Positions 1-10,400 of a stretch of 64,000 nt of DNA are shown here, one piece after another (position 1 is the stretch's first letter; each line of letters begins with the position of its first letter). Location of the stretch: assembly GCA_964034945.1 (NCBI GenBank), contig OZ035962.1, positions 36,173,943 to 36,237,942 of the forward strand, in the 5' to 3' direction. The position numbers were made by a program, and so were the translations under genes. The notes below the pieces were generated by a model. The model was given only the letters and a program-made list of their open reading frames with translations. It was not told the DNA's origin and ran no database searches. This stretch comes from Chrysopilus asiliformis (lineage: Eukaryota; Arthropoda; Insecta; Diptera; Rhagionidae).

Positions 1-285
1 AATCCATAACAGTTCATATTTTTTCTAATACTCATAAATGTCCGAAAATAGTCTAGCAAATACACAAACCTCGGAAATGCAATTGCAAGGTTTTGTGTTT
101 ATAAACACTTTACATGTAGAATAAAGAATTCATTGTGCCTTTGTTGAATTTTATTTTTTTGTTTACATGAAATTTTTCGTGAAATGTCTTGGACGAATTT
201 TTGAATAATCTATTTTCTATTAATAGCTTCTCTTCGATTAAAAGCATTCTGTTGGTTTGGGCATTTGGGAAGCATTTGTATATAT

Positions 286-404
286 GTCAGGATGGCCGAG
301 CGGTCTAAGGCGCCAGACTCAAGAGCAATCTTGCCCGTACGGGTTTTTCACACTGAGCGTTCTGGTCCTCTCTGAGGGCGTGGGTTCGAATCCCACTTCT
401 GACA
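286..404 (+). tRNA. tRNA-Leu(CAA) with a 36-nt intron
   Basis: The acceptor stem GTCAGGA (286-292) pairs with TTCTGAC (397-403), and A404 is the discriminator base. The anticodon CAA is at 320-322, in a stem CCAGA (313-317) / TCTGG (361-365). Bases 324-359 interrupt the anticodon loop after position 37, which is the canonical place for a nuclear tRNA intron and is known for insect tRNA-Leu(CAA). The long variable arm and the T-arm GGTTCGAATCC B-box are intact. Internal A and B boxes and the downstream T-run suggest a functional Pol III gene. An identical copy lies at 4572-4690 on the other strand. Confidence 0.96.
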
Positions 405-406
405 AA

Positions 407-414
407 TTTTTTTT
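407..414 (+). terminator. Pol III terminator of tRNA-Leu copy 1
   Basis: A run of eight T residues begins two bases after the tRNA discriminator base. This is a standard Pol III stop. Confidence 0.85.
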
Positions 415-416
415 CT

Positions 417-1156
417 CATCAACCCATCCCAATTTATCTAAAAAGCATATTTTCTTTGATGAAAACGGAACCAAATTTTTATTACAGAACATTAATACCT
501 TCCTCTTTATTTTTAGAAAGTGTTTTCAAAAAAGTTGATACATGACTATAGTTGACTACGGCGAGCTATGGCAGATTGACGTCATTAGCTATTACCGGCT
601 ACGACTACGACTATCAACGCGTCCACGAACGCGCTCCTGATTGTGTTTAGGAAAACTTTTGGACAGGGATTCAAACCAAAATTTTTTTGAGTGTGGTTAG
701 GTTTTGGTTCAAGGGTGAATTGGATTTCTGGTATTTGGTTTTGTTTCCCTAAATTTTAAAATTTGGTTCTGGTTTCTTAAATTTCAAAAATGTGGTTATG
801 ATTTTGGTACCTAAAATTTCAAAATTTGGTCCTAATTTTTAAAATTTCAAAAATTTGGGTTTGATTCATTGAATTTTTAATGATTGAGTGGTTTTGATTC
901 TTACACAAGACTGGTACAAGACATATGAAATGTTTTTAGTACTAGATTACCTAACATAAAAAAAAGTCTTAAGCTCTAAATCTGGTCGAAAATAGAAAAT
1001 AATAATTTTCCGATCCTAAAACTTCAAATTTAAACCGAACGGAACCACTAAAATATTTCTGGTTTGGTTACAGCATTTGTTACAGCATTTGGTTCGGTTC
1101 AGACATATTAAAAAAAGTGTTGATTTTGGTTCGATACAGAGATCTTGTTTTCAAAA
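417..1156. other. AT-rich spacer with degenerate tandem motif
   Basis: No gene is seen. Between about 690 and 900 a degenerate unit of the type AAATTTCAAAATTTGGTT recurs several times. The tail (about 1050-1135) repeats GGTTCGGTT-like motifs. This is probably old transposon or satellite debris. Confidence 0.4.
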
Positions 1157-1244
1157 TAGCATGCCATGATGGACATTCTGCTCAAGCAATTTGATGACAT
1201 AGTTATCTCGCGCGGCGGCGACGCGACGTGAACTGGCCACCGAG

Positions 1245-2699
1245 CAGAGCTGGGCAAAATACTCAGTACATCAGTACCAGTACCAGTATATGGTACTGGT
1301 ACTGAAATAGCATTTTCAGTACCAGTACATAATTTACTGGTACTTAAAACCAGCACCAGTACTTTTTTGTACTGGTACTGTAAACAAAAATCAGTACCAG
1401 TACATAAAGTACTGAAACTGATTTCAAGTACCAGTACTTTTCAAAAAATACTGAAAAAATTCAAAGATGATCGCATAAAAAGTATGTACAATATATTGTA
1501 CATCTTCTAAAACCCCTGTTTAAAAAAAAAATTGAAAAACTTTATTTTTTATGTTAATTAAGCCTCCCTTAATTAGTTGAAATGCTTCAAATAATTATTT
1601 CAGGTCTAGAAAAAATTCGTGAATGAAAGGGTTAATAAAACTCGGTTATGTTATTTGTTTAGTTAGTTTACTTTCGAAAATTATTGAACAACTACATAAG
1701 TATTAGGGGGAGATGTAAGAAAATGTTTTGTGCAATTTCCGCGACTTCCGAATACATTTATATGAATGGTCGGCACGTGGGGCTCAAAGTGTTAAACATC
1801 TATGGGCGTTCGTTGTATGCGTATCCACGTCTTTTGGCCGTCTCTACGAGACAGACACCGGCTTTTTATTAAAAAAAAAATTAAGAAAACAAGTGTTAGA
1901 ATATAAAAAAAAATTCGGCATATTCATATGCAAACTATTGCATGACGTACTCTTCAAACTAATTGTGGAAGTGACTTTAATCCCAAACGTTTTTCCACGA
2001 AATTTAAAAATGATCACTTTTTCGTATAAAATAATGTTTAATACCACTCCAACCACTCCAAACAACAATTAATTTTCCTGAGCTTAGGGAAATTAATTGT
2101 GGATTTTTGACTTCGATTCAGTCAAAAAACCATTAGACAGTTTACAATTACAACAAACATTACATCAAACATTATTTTATACGATGAGCATAAATTTCCT
2201 CGATTATTGACACTTCAAAATCACCGCGGAAATTTATCAGGCTGCTGCAAATAATTTTCCGTAAAAATTTTGATATTTCATTTGGTAAACTTATGCGGTT
2301 TTCTCAGTTTAAGAGCTATTTCCGCGAGTAAAGTGCAAACTATGTAATGTAAAGTGCAAACTTTAATTTAATTCAGAAAATGAAAAAATCGCCTCTCATG
2401 TATTGAAAAACTTGCAGTATTTTTAAAGTAATGCAGTATTTTTAAAATTCTGAAGTGCGTACTGACGCTTTTCCAGTACCAGTACTCAGTACTGATACTT
2501 GTTTTTTCCAGTACCAGTATTTTAGATAGAGACAAATACAGTACCAGTACCAGTACCAGTACAAGTACTGGTACTGGTACTGGTACTGTTTTTCTCTCTA
2601 TCTAAAATACTGGTACTGATTTTTTCCAGTATCAGTACCAATGTACTGGTACTGCTTTTGTACTGCAGTACAAAAAGTACTTAAGTACGCCCAGCTCTG
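1245..2699. mobile_element. Non-autonomous hAT element, 1455 bp
   Basis: Terminal inverted repeats CAGAGCTGGGC / GCCCAGCTCTG are flanked by a perfect 8-bp target duplication, CCACCGAG (1237-1244 and 2700-2707). An 8-bp duplication with a CAG-GCTGGGC terminus is the hAT signature. Both subterminal regions are packed with CCAGTAC/GTACTGG repeats (about 1264-1440 and 2475-2690), plausibly transposase-binding sites. No transposase coding is seen. The interior (about 1450-2460) is AT-rich and unremarkable. It inserted into a mariner remnant. Confidence 0.95.
2509..2618. repeat. Near-perfect hairpin of CAGTAC repeats
   Basis: Arms 2509-2562 and 2565-2618 pair with about two mismatches around a 2-base loop. 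The hairpin is built from reiterated CCAGTAC facing GTACTGG, plus a TTTAGATAGAG block. It lies inside the right subterminal region of the hAT element. Confidence 0.85.
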
Positions 2700-3044
2700 C
2701 CACCGAGATTGTGCGATTTATCGCCTTTAGACTTCTTCCTTTGGGGCTTTCTTGAATCGCAGATCTATGCGAATAAACCGAAAACAATTAATGTCCACAA
2801 AGCCAACATAATGAACGACATCCAGCAAATTCAGCCAGATTTATGCGACAAAATCATCGAAAATTTGACCTCCCTCATACGTACCACCAAGCAAAGCCGC
2901 GGCGGACATTTGAACGACGTTTTATTCCATACTTAATGCCATAAAATACATATTCTTTCAAACAAAAAAAAAATTGAGTGGATATCTCACATACAACTTG
3001 TTTTATTTACATTAAATCGAGCGTCCTTATTGAAAGACCCTTTA

Positions 3045-4417
3045 CACGAGTATACTTCCACTTGAATTTTGATTTCATTTTCAGAGCAAAAAGATAACAT
3101 AATGACCTTAAAGTGTTAAAAAATAATAAAACAAATTTTCTTTTATTTTGATTATTTTCGAAACGCGTTTCGAAAAATGTCAATGGTAAGTAATCGAATT
3201 TTCATATTTTCGAAAAAAAATTTCCTACTTTTCTTTAACTTTATATTCATATTGAATTCTGGTGTACTTGAACATTTAACAAATTAACTCTCCACTATGC
3301 AACACAGAAAAAAATTCACCGATATCTCGAATAGTGATTCGTATTACGTACACCTAGTATACACAAGAAAACAAAATTTCATTTAAATATCACATCTGAT
3401 AACAGAGATAACTAGTGTTTTGTTTTATTTACTCTTCGCAACACTTATTTGAGCGTAGCCATAAAAATATTATGTGTACAAAGGTTATGAAAACGTTTAG
3501 ATTACTGTGAAATATACAAAATGCCGGGCGTTCGTGTTAATGACCCTTACCTATTTTGTTACGTTTGTGGTATTCACTCCTAAAATGTAAAAAAAAGACA
3601 ATTTCCCCGCTGCTTGAAAAGTCTTTCCCCGCTGCAAATTTTATGGACTCCTATTGAGTCGACGGTGAGGTAGCAGTATTACATACTGTAAACCCATTGA
3701 AAAAAAAGCATTGTGATTATTGGAAAATTTTGTATGTTGGTCCGTTTCAAATAATACACAGTAGAAGAGTTCAGTTCTTCTAAATGTGTTACGATAACTC
3801 ATACAAAAAGAGAAGTGTTTTTATTAATGCTTATAAGAGTATCACGAAACACTCATGGAACTCTACTAGAGTGAAATTACGAGAGTAATATTCTTGTAAT
3901 CATCTCTCATAATACTCTATAAGAGACTTATAAGATTCAAAATGTTGGTTGGGCTACCTTATATGGTAAAACCAATCTAATGTAATATTTGAATTAATTT
4001 CATAAACTAATAATAACTCAAGAAACGAGTTCGACTAGTCACCTAAATATTCTATCTTGAACATGAGATGCAAAATGCAAATCAACTACCAAACATGTTT
4101 TTCAACCAAGAATTCGATCTTTCGATCAACCCATGAGTTCAGTCCAGTTTGACAAAATCTTACCGCTTGTAGCCAACCGCGCATCGGTGAAGCAGTAATA
4201 GAAATCAAAAATCCGAAAAATTAGTGGGAGAATAGAACAAACAATCATAATTCGAATCATTCTGTTTGTAGCCCCCACGCAGTTGCGACGCGTCTGATTA
4301 AATTAATCTCAAGTAAAAGTGACTTTTTTCTCAGTGTCATTAGTTTTGATCGGTCTGCTAAGTATTCCGCTAGTAGGCATATTCTTTTTCTCAGATAACA
4401 AAAACTCTTCAGACGAT
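3045..4417 (+). other. Faa upstream region; no other gene seen
   Basis: AT-rich spacer followed by the Faa 5' leader. No ORF or structural RNA is recognised. The Faa transcription start cannot be fixed by eye; an initiator-like TCAGT occurs near 4331. A leader of roughly 100-250 bases before the ATG at 4418 is likely. Confidence 0.35.
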
Positions 4418-7400
4418 ATGGCCAGCTTCGTTCCAATTCCACGTGGTACTGATTTCCCCATAGAGAACTTACCGTATGGAGTCTTTTCAACTAAAAGTAA
4501 TGTAAGTAAAAATTTTGTTTACGATTGAAGAAAAAAATATATTTTGCTCTTAAAAAACAAGAAAAAAAATTTGTCAGAAGTGGGATTCGAACCCACGCCC
4601 TCAGAGAGGACCAGAACGCTCAGTGTGAAAAACCCGTACGGGCAAGATTGCTCTTGAGTCTGGCGCCTTAGACCGCTCGGCCATCCTGACATATATACAA
4701 ATGCTTCCCAAATGCCCAAACCAACAGAATGCTTTTAATCGAAGAGAAGCTATTAATAGAAACTAGAGAATTTATTAATCGAAACTCTCATTTCACGAAA
4801 ACAATTACATTTAAACAAGAAAACCAAATTACTTCAACCATTTATTGCAAACAAAAATTTAAAATGTGCTTTTTATGTTTAGGCCGAACATCGCATTTGC
4901 GTTGCAATAGGGGAAAATGTGCTTGACTTGTCAGCCGTTTCTCACCTCTACCCTCTACCAGTTCAGGTAAGTCATCATGATTTTATAGCCTGATTGCAAA
5001 AATAGAAAAGCATAAGAAACCTTTAAATGCAGTAAATTTAAAAAAACAGAATAATGTTCATTGGAGTAATAACAAAACTTCTTGCCCAGCAATCATTAAA
5101 CCTTACAAAGTTTAAATAATGTGACATGAAGCGAGAAGTCGAATTCAAGTAGTCGTCATTTTTTAACTACTTTAGATTCATTTTAAAATTAATTTTAAAA
5201 ATATTTATAACAAGTTTATTTTTTTCGTAATAAATGTTTTTCCGTTTTAGGCAGCTTTACGAGCCCCAGTCTTAAATGAATTGATGAAAATGGAACCAGA
5301 TTCTTGGTATTTAGTAAGGGCGCGAACCATTGAGATTTTGAAAAAGGGGTCTGTGCTGGAGCAGGATTCTCCACTTGTGGCTAGGTAAAACATTTTAAAT
5401 ATTCAAATTTAGCTTGTTTTGTTTTGACCGTAAACATTTTGAACTTTTTTTTTATTTCCTTAATGGCCTGAAATGTTGAATGTTTTCACATTCGAAATAA
5501 AATTCGAATTGAACATTTCAAAACGCTAAGGCAACAAAAATTAATTTTAATATTGAAAATTGTTTATACTACATTTACTATACCAGATTTAGTATAATAA
5601 GTATTTCGTTAAACATTTTATTTTATTGACACCTCAAATATTAATAATCACTAGTTTTTTAGGGAAACCTAATTAAATTCGATAACCTCCTCCAAACGTG
5701 AATTGTACATTATTCCGACCAAAAAAATTGAAGTTTGAGCTAATTCCAACCAACCATGTACGTAATTCCGACTGGCATGAACTTTTGACGATAAACTCAA
5801 AATCCGCATTCGCGGTGACTTTGAGACACCGATGCAGTTTTGAGAGTGATTGTTACGAATGTTAAAAAAGTTGTTGCATTCATGCTCCTTGACTTTGTTT
5901 TTTTAAGCCAATACTATTTAAAAATGAAAAAAAAAATTAATTTTTTTTACTACAACAATAATATTTCGCTTTTATGAAATTTACCCTTAACCTTCTTCCG
6001 TCCCTCGGGTCTAATTTGACCCAAACAGAAATTAGTTTGCTTGTACCTTTAAAAATATTTATATTACGAACCTGAAATTTTTTGACTTTGCCTTATTTAT
6101 TGTAAACTAGCAGTATGCAAAAATTTGGCAACTTCCGATTACCCGTTACACTGCTACAAAAATAGTCACACTAAAGACCTTCGGGTCTAAAATGACCCAA
6201 GGCAGTTATTCGTATAAGAAATGTTTAATTTAGTCATATTATATTATATTAGTTAGTGTTTGTAAACTATATCTAGAATACGGATCTAAAATCTTTGACC
6301 GAACGGGGTGATTTCTCGGGTATAAGAAACCGATTTTGTTGGATGTCAATTGGGAAAAACCATTGAATATGTACAAATATAGAAGAATAATGTTTGTAGT
6401 TTCACCTTGGGCGGATAGATGTCGCCTTATACATCGATTTGAGAAAAAATATGACATTTTAAAAGAAAAATTAATTAGACTAAAAGCTCTTGCGAACAAA
6501 TAATTTTTGACAATATTACGTAAAAATGAGAGAGAAAGAACGTTTTTTTACTTTTATAAAATTCTAAAAGTTGTTTTAGTTCTCTAATTAATGGCGACAT
6601 CTATCCGCCCAAGGTGAAACTACAAACATTATTCTTCTATATTTGTACATATTCAATGGAAAAACTCAACTGCCATATTTCTCAATTTTTGTATGAAGTT
6701 TTTTGACCGCTATTTTCGGGGAGAGTTCATTAGAACAATATATAAGTCTTTTGGGTTATACATATGTTGTTGTATGTTGTAAAAATTTCAAAAAACATAA
6801 AAAAAACTCGTTTTTTGATTTTTGTATACACTAAACCTTTATGGGTCAAAATAGACCCGAGGAACTTTAGTGTGATTTTTTTTGAGGGACGGATGAAGGT
6901 TAATCCACGCAGGCAGTGTCTCAAAGACACCGTAACGGTTTTACCAGCAAAGAAAGGTTATTTTGGTATCACTTTGCTTCTATTTCGCAAAATATCGGAC
7001 TGTAGTCGGCGATAATAACTGTAGCACTTCCCAAAAGAGAAAACGTTGCTTCCTGTGTCCCCATTTCTAAGGTCGCGCTTTGAAGCAGATAAGTGCAAAT
7101 CCAAGAAAAATGTTTGTAACGCAAATTCTTAAAAATCAATTTTATGCTACAATTATAAAAAGTACGAATAATGTATATACAAATAAATAAATATTATTAA
7201 CTGAATTAAAAAATGCAAACTCAAAAAAAAAATTTTTTATTAAATTATTCTATTTTTCCGGAATGGTGTCTTTCAGACACCGCCTGCGTGGATTAAGGAC
7301 AAAATTAGCCTGAGCTGATTAGGGTTAAAATGTAAATAAAGTTATCATACATGTTGGAGTCATAACGTTCAATTTCCATCACAGCAGCAATAAAGCCTTC

Positions 7401-10400
7401 GTAAGAGAGAGAGAACAACGTGTGCTAAAAATCGACACGCGACACATTTTAAAAAAAAAATTTCAAATACAGTGAAACATGTATACACCGAACCCTATAT
7501 AAGCCGAAAAATGGCCTAAGCCGACCAGTTTTCAAAGTCCCGTGAAACCTGGATTAGCCGGAACCGGCGTAATGTGAACTCGGAAATATTTTTTTCGTAC
7601 AAGGGGCTATCCATAAATATATCACCATAATTTTCGACCTTTAATTTTCGACCCCAAAGAAACCGTTTTTATACCCGTATGGTGAAACCAAAGGGTATAT
7701 TAACTTTGCCTTACCGTTTGTAACGCCAAGATCCCGTCATCGCACAAAAAAATTAATTACACCAGTGTGTTTAGAATCATAAAAATATTTAATTTCTGCA
7801 TGTCCGTCCGTCTGTCTGTCCGTCTGTCTGTCCGTCTGTCTGTCTGTCCGTCTGTCCGTCTGTGGCGCGGATTGCGGGCGCACGGATTGAGCTAGAGACT
7901 TGAAATTTTACACAGATCCGTTTTTTGTAAAATGCGAGGCTAAGTTCGTTAATGGGCAAAAATGGACCATTAGGGGGGGTACCCCCCATACGAACGAAAA
8001 CGGTTTTTGTGAATATCTCAAAAACGGTGCATCTTATCAAAAAAGTCCAAGAACAAAAGTTATTTAGGATATGATTCTACATAAAACTCCCATACATCAA
8101 AATCCGATTGGAATAAATTTAAAAAAATCTTATTGGAAAGTTTGACTTCAAAGTGGAATTTTGGTATAACTGTTCGAATTTTGATACGAATATCACCATA
8201 CGGGTCTCCAATGATTGCCAGATTGGCAATTATAGCTTTTGTTATGTTTATGATTTCTTTTTAAATTTCTTTTTAATTTCTTTTTAATTTCTTTTTAACC
8301 TTTTCTATTGAAAAGGTTCTAAGGACTTGTGCGAAACGGGCTAGATGCATACTAATTCCTGTTCTAATTCCAATTTTTATTGGAGGTCTCACGGTAAATT
8401 TTCGTTTCGTGTGAAACAAAACAATATTTTAAGGTTCAACCTGTGTACAAATTTCGATGCTTTTAAATCTTGTGCAATAAATCCGAAAATGCGGAGTGAT
8501 TGAAGCGAACGGACGTGATTTTTTAACCTCCTCGGAAAAGTGGCACAATAAGATTATTAATTAACATAAAAGGCGTGAAACTTATACTACGTTATTAGTA
8601 ACTCAAATTTTAAGTGGCGTATGAGTGAAAATTTAAGTGAAATGGATCTATCGTGTGGAAAGTGCGGGCAGGGCACTAGAAGTGACTTAAACAAGGTGCA
8701 GTGCACTGGTTTTTGCATGAAGTCGTTCCATGGAAAAAAGTGTATTGGATTGAATGAATACAATTTAAAGTTACTGGGAGAGAACAAAAACATTAAATTC
8801 ATGTGTGACAGCTGTTTAAATCGATTTGAAGCGTTAAACGATAATTTGAATATGGTCCTTCAAGAAATAAAAAAAAATAAGGATAGCTTATTGGAAACAG
8901 TTGATAAAAAAATAAGTGAAGTGATGAAATATTTCGACAAGTTTAAGAATGAAATAAAAACAAATAATGCAGATAAAACATTTTCTATGAATTCCAAGAG
9001 TTCACTGACCTATTCGGATCAGCTGAAATTACCAGTAATAGTAAAACCGAAAGAGAATAAACAAAAGAGTACTGAAACAATTAAAGCAATAAAAGAAAAG
9101 ATCAACCCGTCAGAGCTGTCGGTAAAAATAAACAATGTGCAGGAATTGAAAAGCAGTGGAGCAATAGCAATTAACTGTGGTGATAGACAAGCTGTTGATA
9201 AAATAGAAAATGAAATCAAAAATAAATTAGGTGAGGAATATGATGTTCAAGTCCCAAATATGCATAACCCAAAAATACTAATCGTTGGTATGACTGAGCA
9301 ATTAAATGAAGATCAAATTATCACTGCCATCAAGGCGCAAAATAAATTTAGCCTGGAACACATAAAATGCCTTAAAATTTATAACTCCTTTAAAAACAAG
9401 GCACTATATAACGCGATTGTGGAGGTAGACGGCAAATCTTTTAAAAAAATTATTAGTGAGGGAAAACTGAATATTGAATGGGATCGCTGTAAAGTCTATG
9501 AGAGTCTAAACGTACTGAGATGCTTCAAGTGCTGGGGATTTAACCACGGTGTGTCAACTTAGAACAAAAAGTAAATTTCATTTTTAGTTCCGATTTCAAA
9601 CACGGTGCGCTGTTGTTGCATGCTTTTTTCGTTTTTCAAACATGATGGCGCGCGTGTCGCATGTTTTCTCCGACTTGACCATGATTTGAGGTTAGTTTTT
9701 TTTTTCTTCATTTTGGGGCACATATTAATTCCGGTAATTTTTCAAGTATCCTTAAAACACCGGTATTTTAGGAAGAATCAGAGAACGATTCGTTTGAGTG
9801 GGTAGAATTGAAGCAGTTGTACCTTGAAACCCGTTGTGAGCCATCAGTTTCGCCCCTGAGACTTCGCTGTCTGTTTTGCCCAAAGTTGTGACATTCTGTG
9901 CGGTTGGGGCGCATCACTGCTTAAGAATTTTCCACAGTGACTTACTGCTGAAAGGTATCTCCATTTATTTGCAATTTTTGAGAAAATTTCATGGTGTATT
10001 TCTAGGTTACACAAACTACATTAACGATGTTTCTTGGGAGCCCGAGGGCGAATATTTAGCTTTAGTCAGTGAGGACCACACCTGCATACTTTTGCAGTCA
10101 GAGACGTGATTATTTGGGATCTGAGGAAGTCGAGGTAATGATCTCGGGATAGTCTTACTTTGCTACAATAAATTCTAATTCCTCTTCCAGTCGTTCGAGA
10201 CACTCGAGCATTCCATGAAGACGGAGGCAAAGTTGCCTCAAAATCAAGCCCCACTTAAGTTTTATGGTGGGCTTTGCTGGCACTATCGCCTTCCCTATAT
10301 CGTAGCTGCGTTTGATTGTAAACTGCTTTTGGGACGGCTCTGGAGCTCTAGCGCTTGGCTCGACACATTTGGCTTGTCCCTCGTCTTCACTGCCACTGCA

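Larger units (their letters stand above)
214..416 (+). repeat. Left arm of tRNA-Leu inverted duplication
   Basis: This 203-bp stretch reappears in inverse orientation at 4560-4762. It holds a complete tRNA-Leu gene, about 70 bp of 5' flank and the 3' T-run. The flank, tRNA exons, tRNA intron and trailer all read as identical between arms. Similarity stops abruptly at both ends, so the unit was copied as a block. Confidence 0.9.
1157..3042 (+). pseudogene. mariner (DD41D-like) transposase remnant split by a hAT element
   Basis: Two pieces, 1157-1244 and 2708-3042, form the 3' part of a mariner-type element. The second piece encodes residues such as LSPLDFFLWGF, YANKP and the C-terminal helix (ORF 2709-2936). 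The pieces join exactly once the hAT insertion at 1245-2699 and one 8-bp duplication are removed. The same order is uninterrupted in the related copy at 21009-21757 (minus). The 3' terminal repeat ends at 3042 (GAAAGACCCTT) before a TA. No 5' half is visible, so the copy is dead. DD41D is inferred from the spacing in the better copy. Confidence 0.85.
4560..4762 (-). repeat. Right arm of tRNA-Leu inverted duplication (in Faa intron 1)
   Basis: Inverse copy of 214-416, read as identical over 203 bp. The spacer between arms is about 4.1 kb. This arm ends 120 bp before Faa exon 2. Confidence 0.9.

Noticed and set aside
257..538. 93-codon open frame across the tRNA-Leu (and its mirror at 4519-4719)
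   Set aside because: The frame exists only because it overlaps the tRNA and flank. It has a non-ATG start and no family resemblance.
1264..2690. CAGTAC direct repeats as a CRISPR-like array
   Set aside because: Units are contiguous 6-7-mers without unique spacers, in an insect hAT element with a target duplication.
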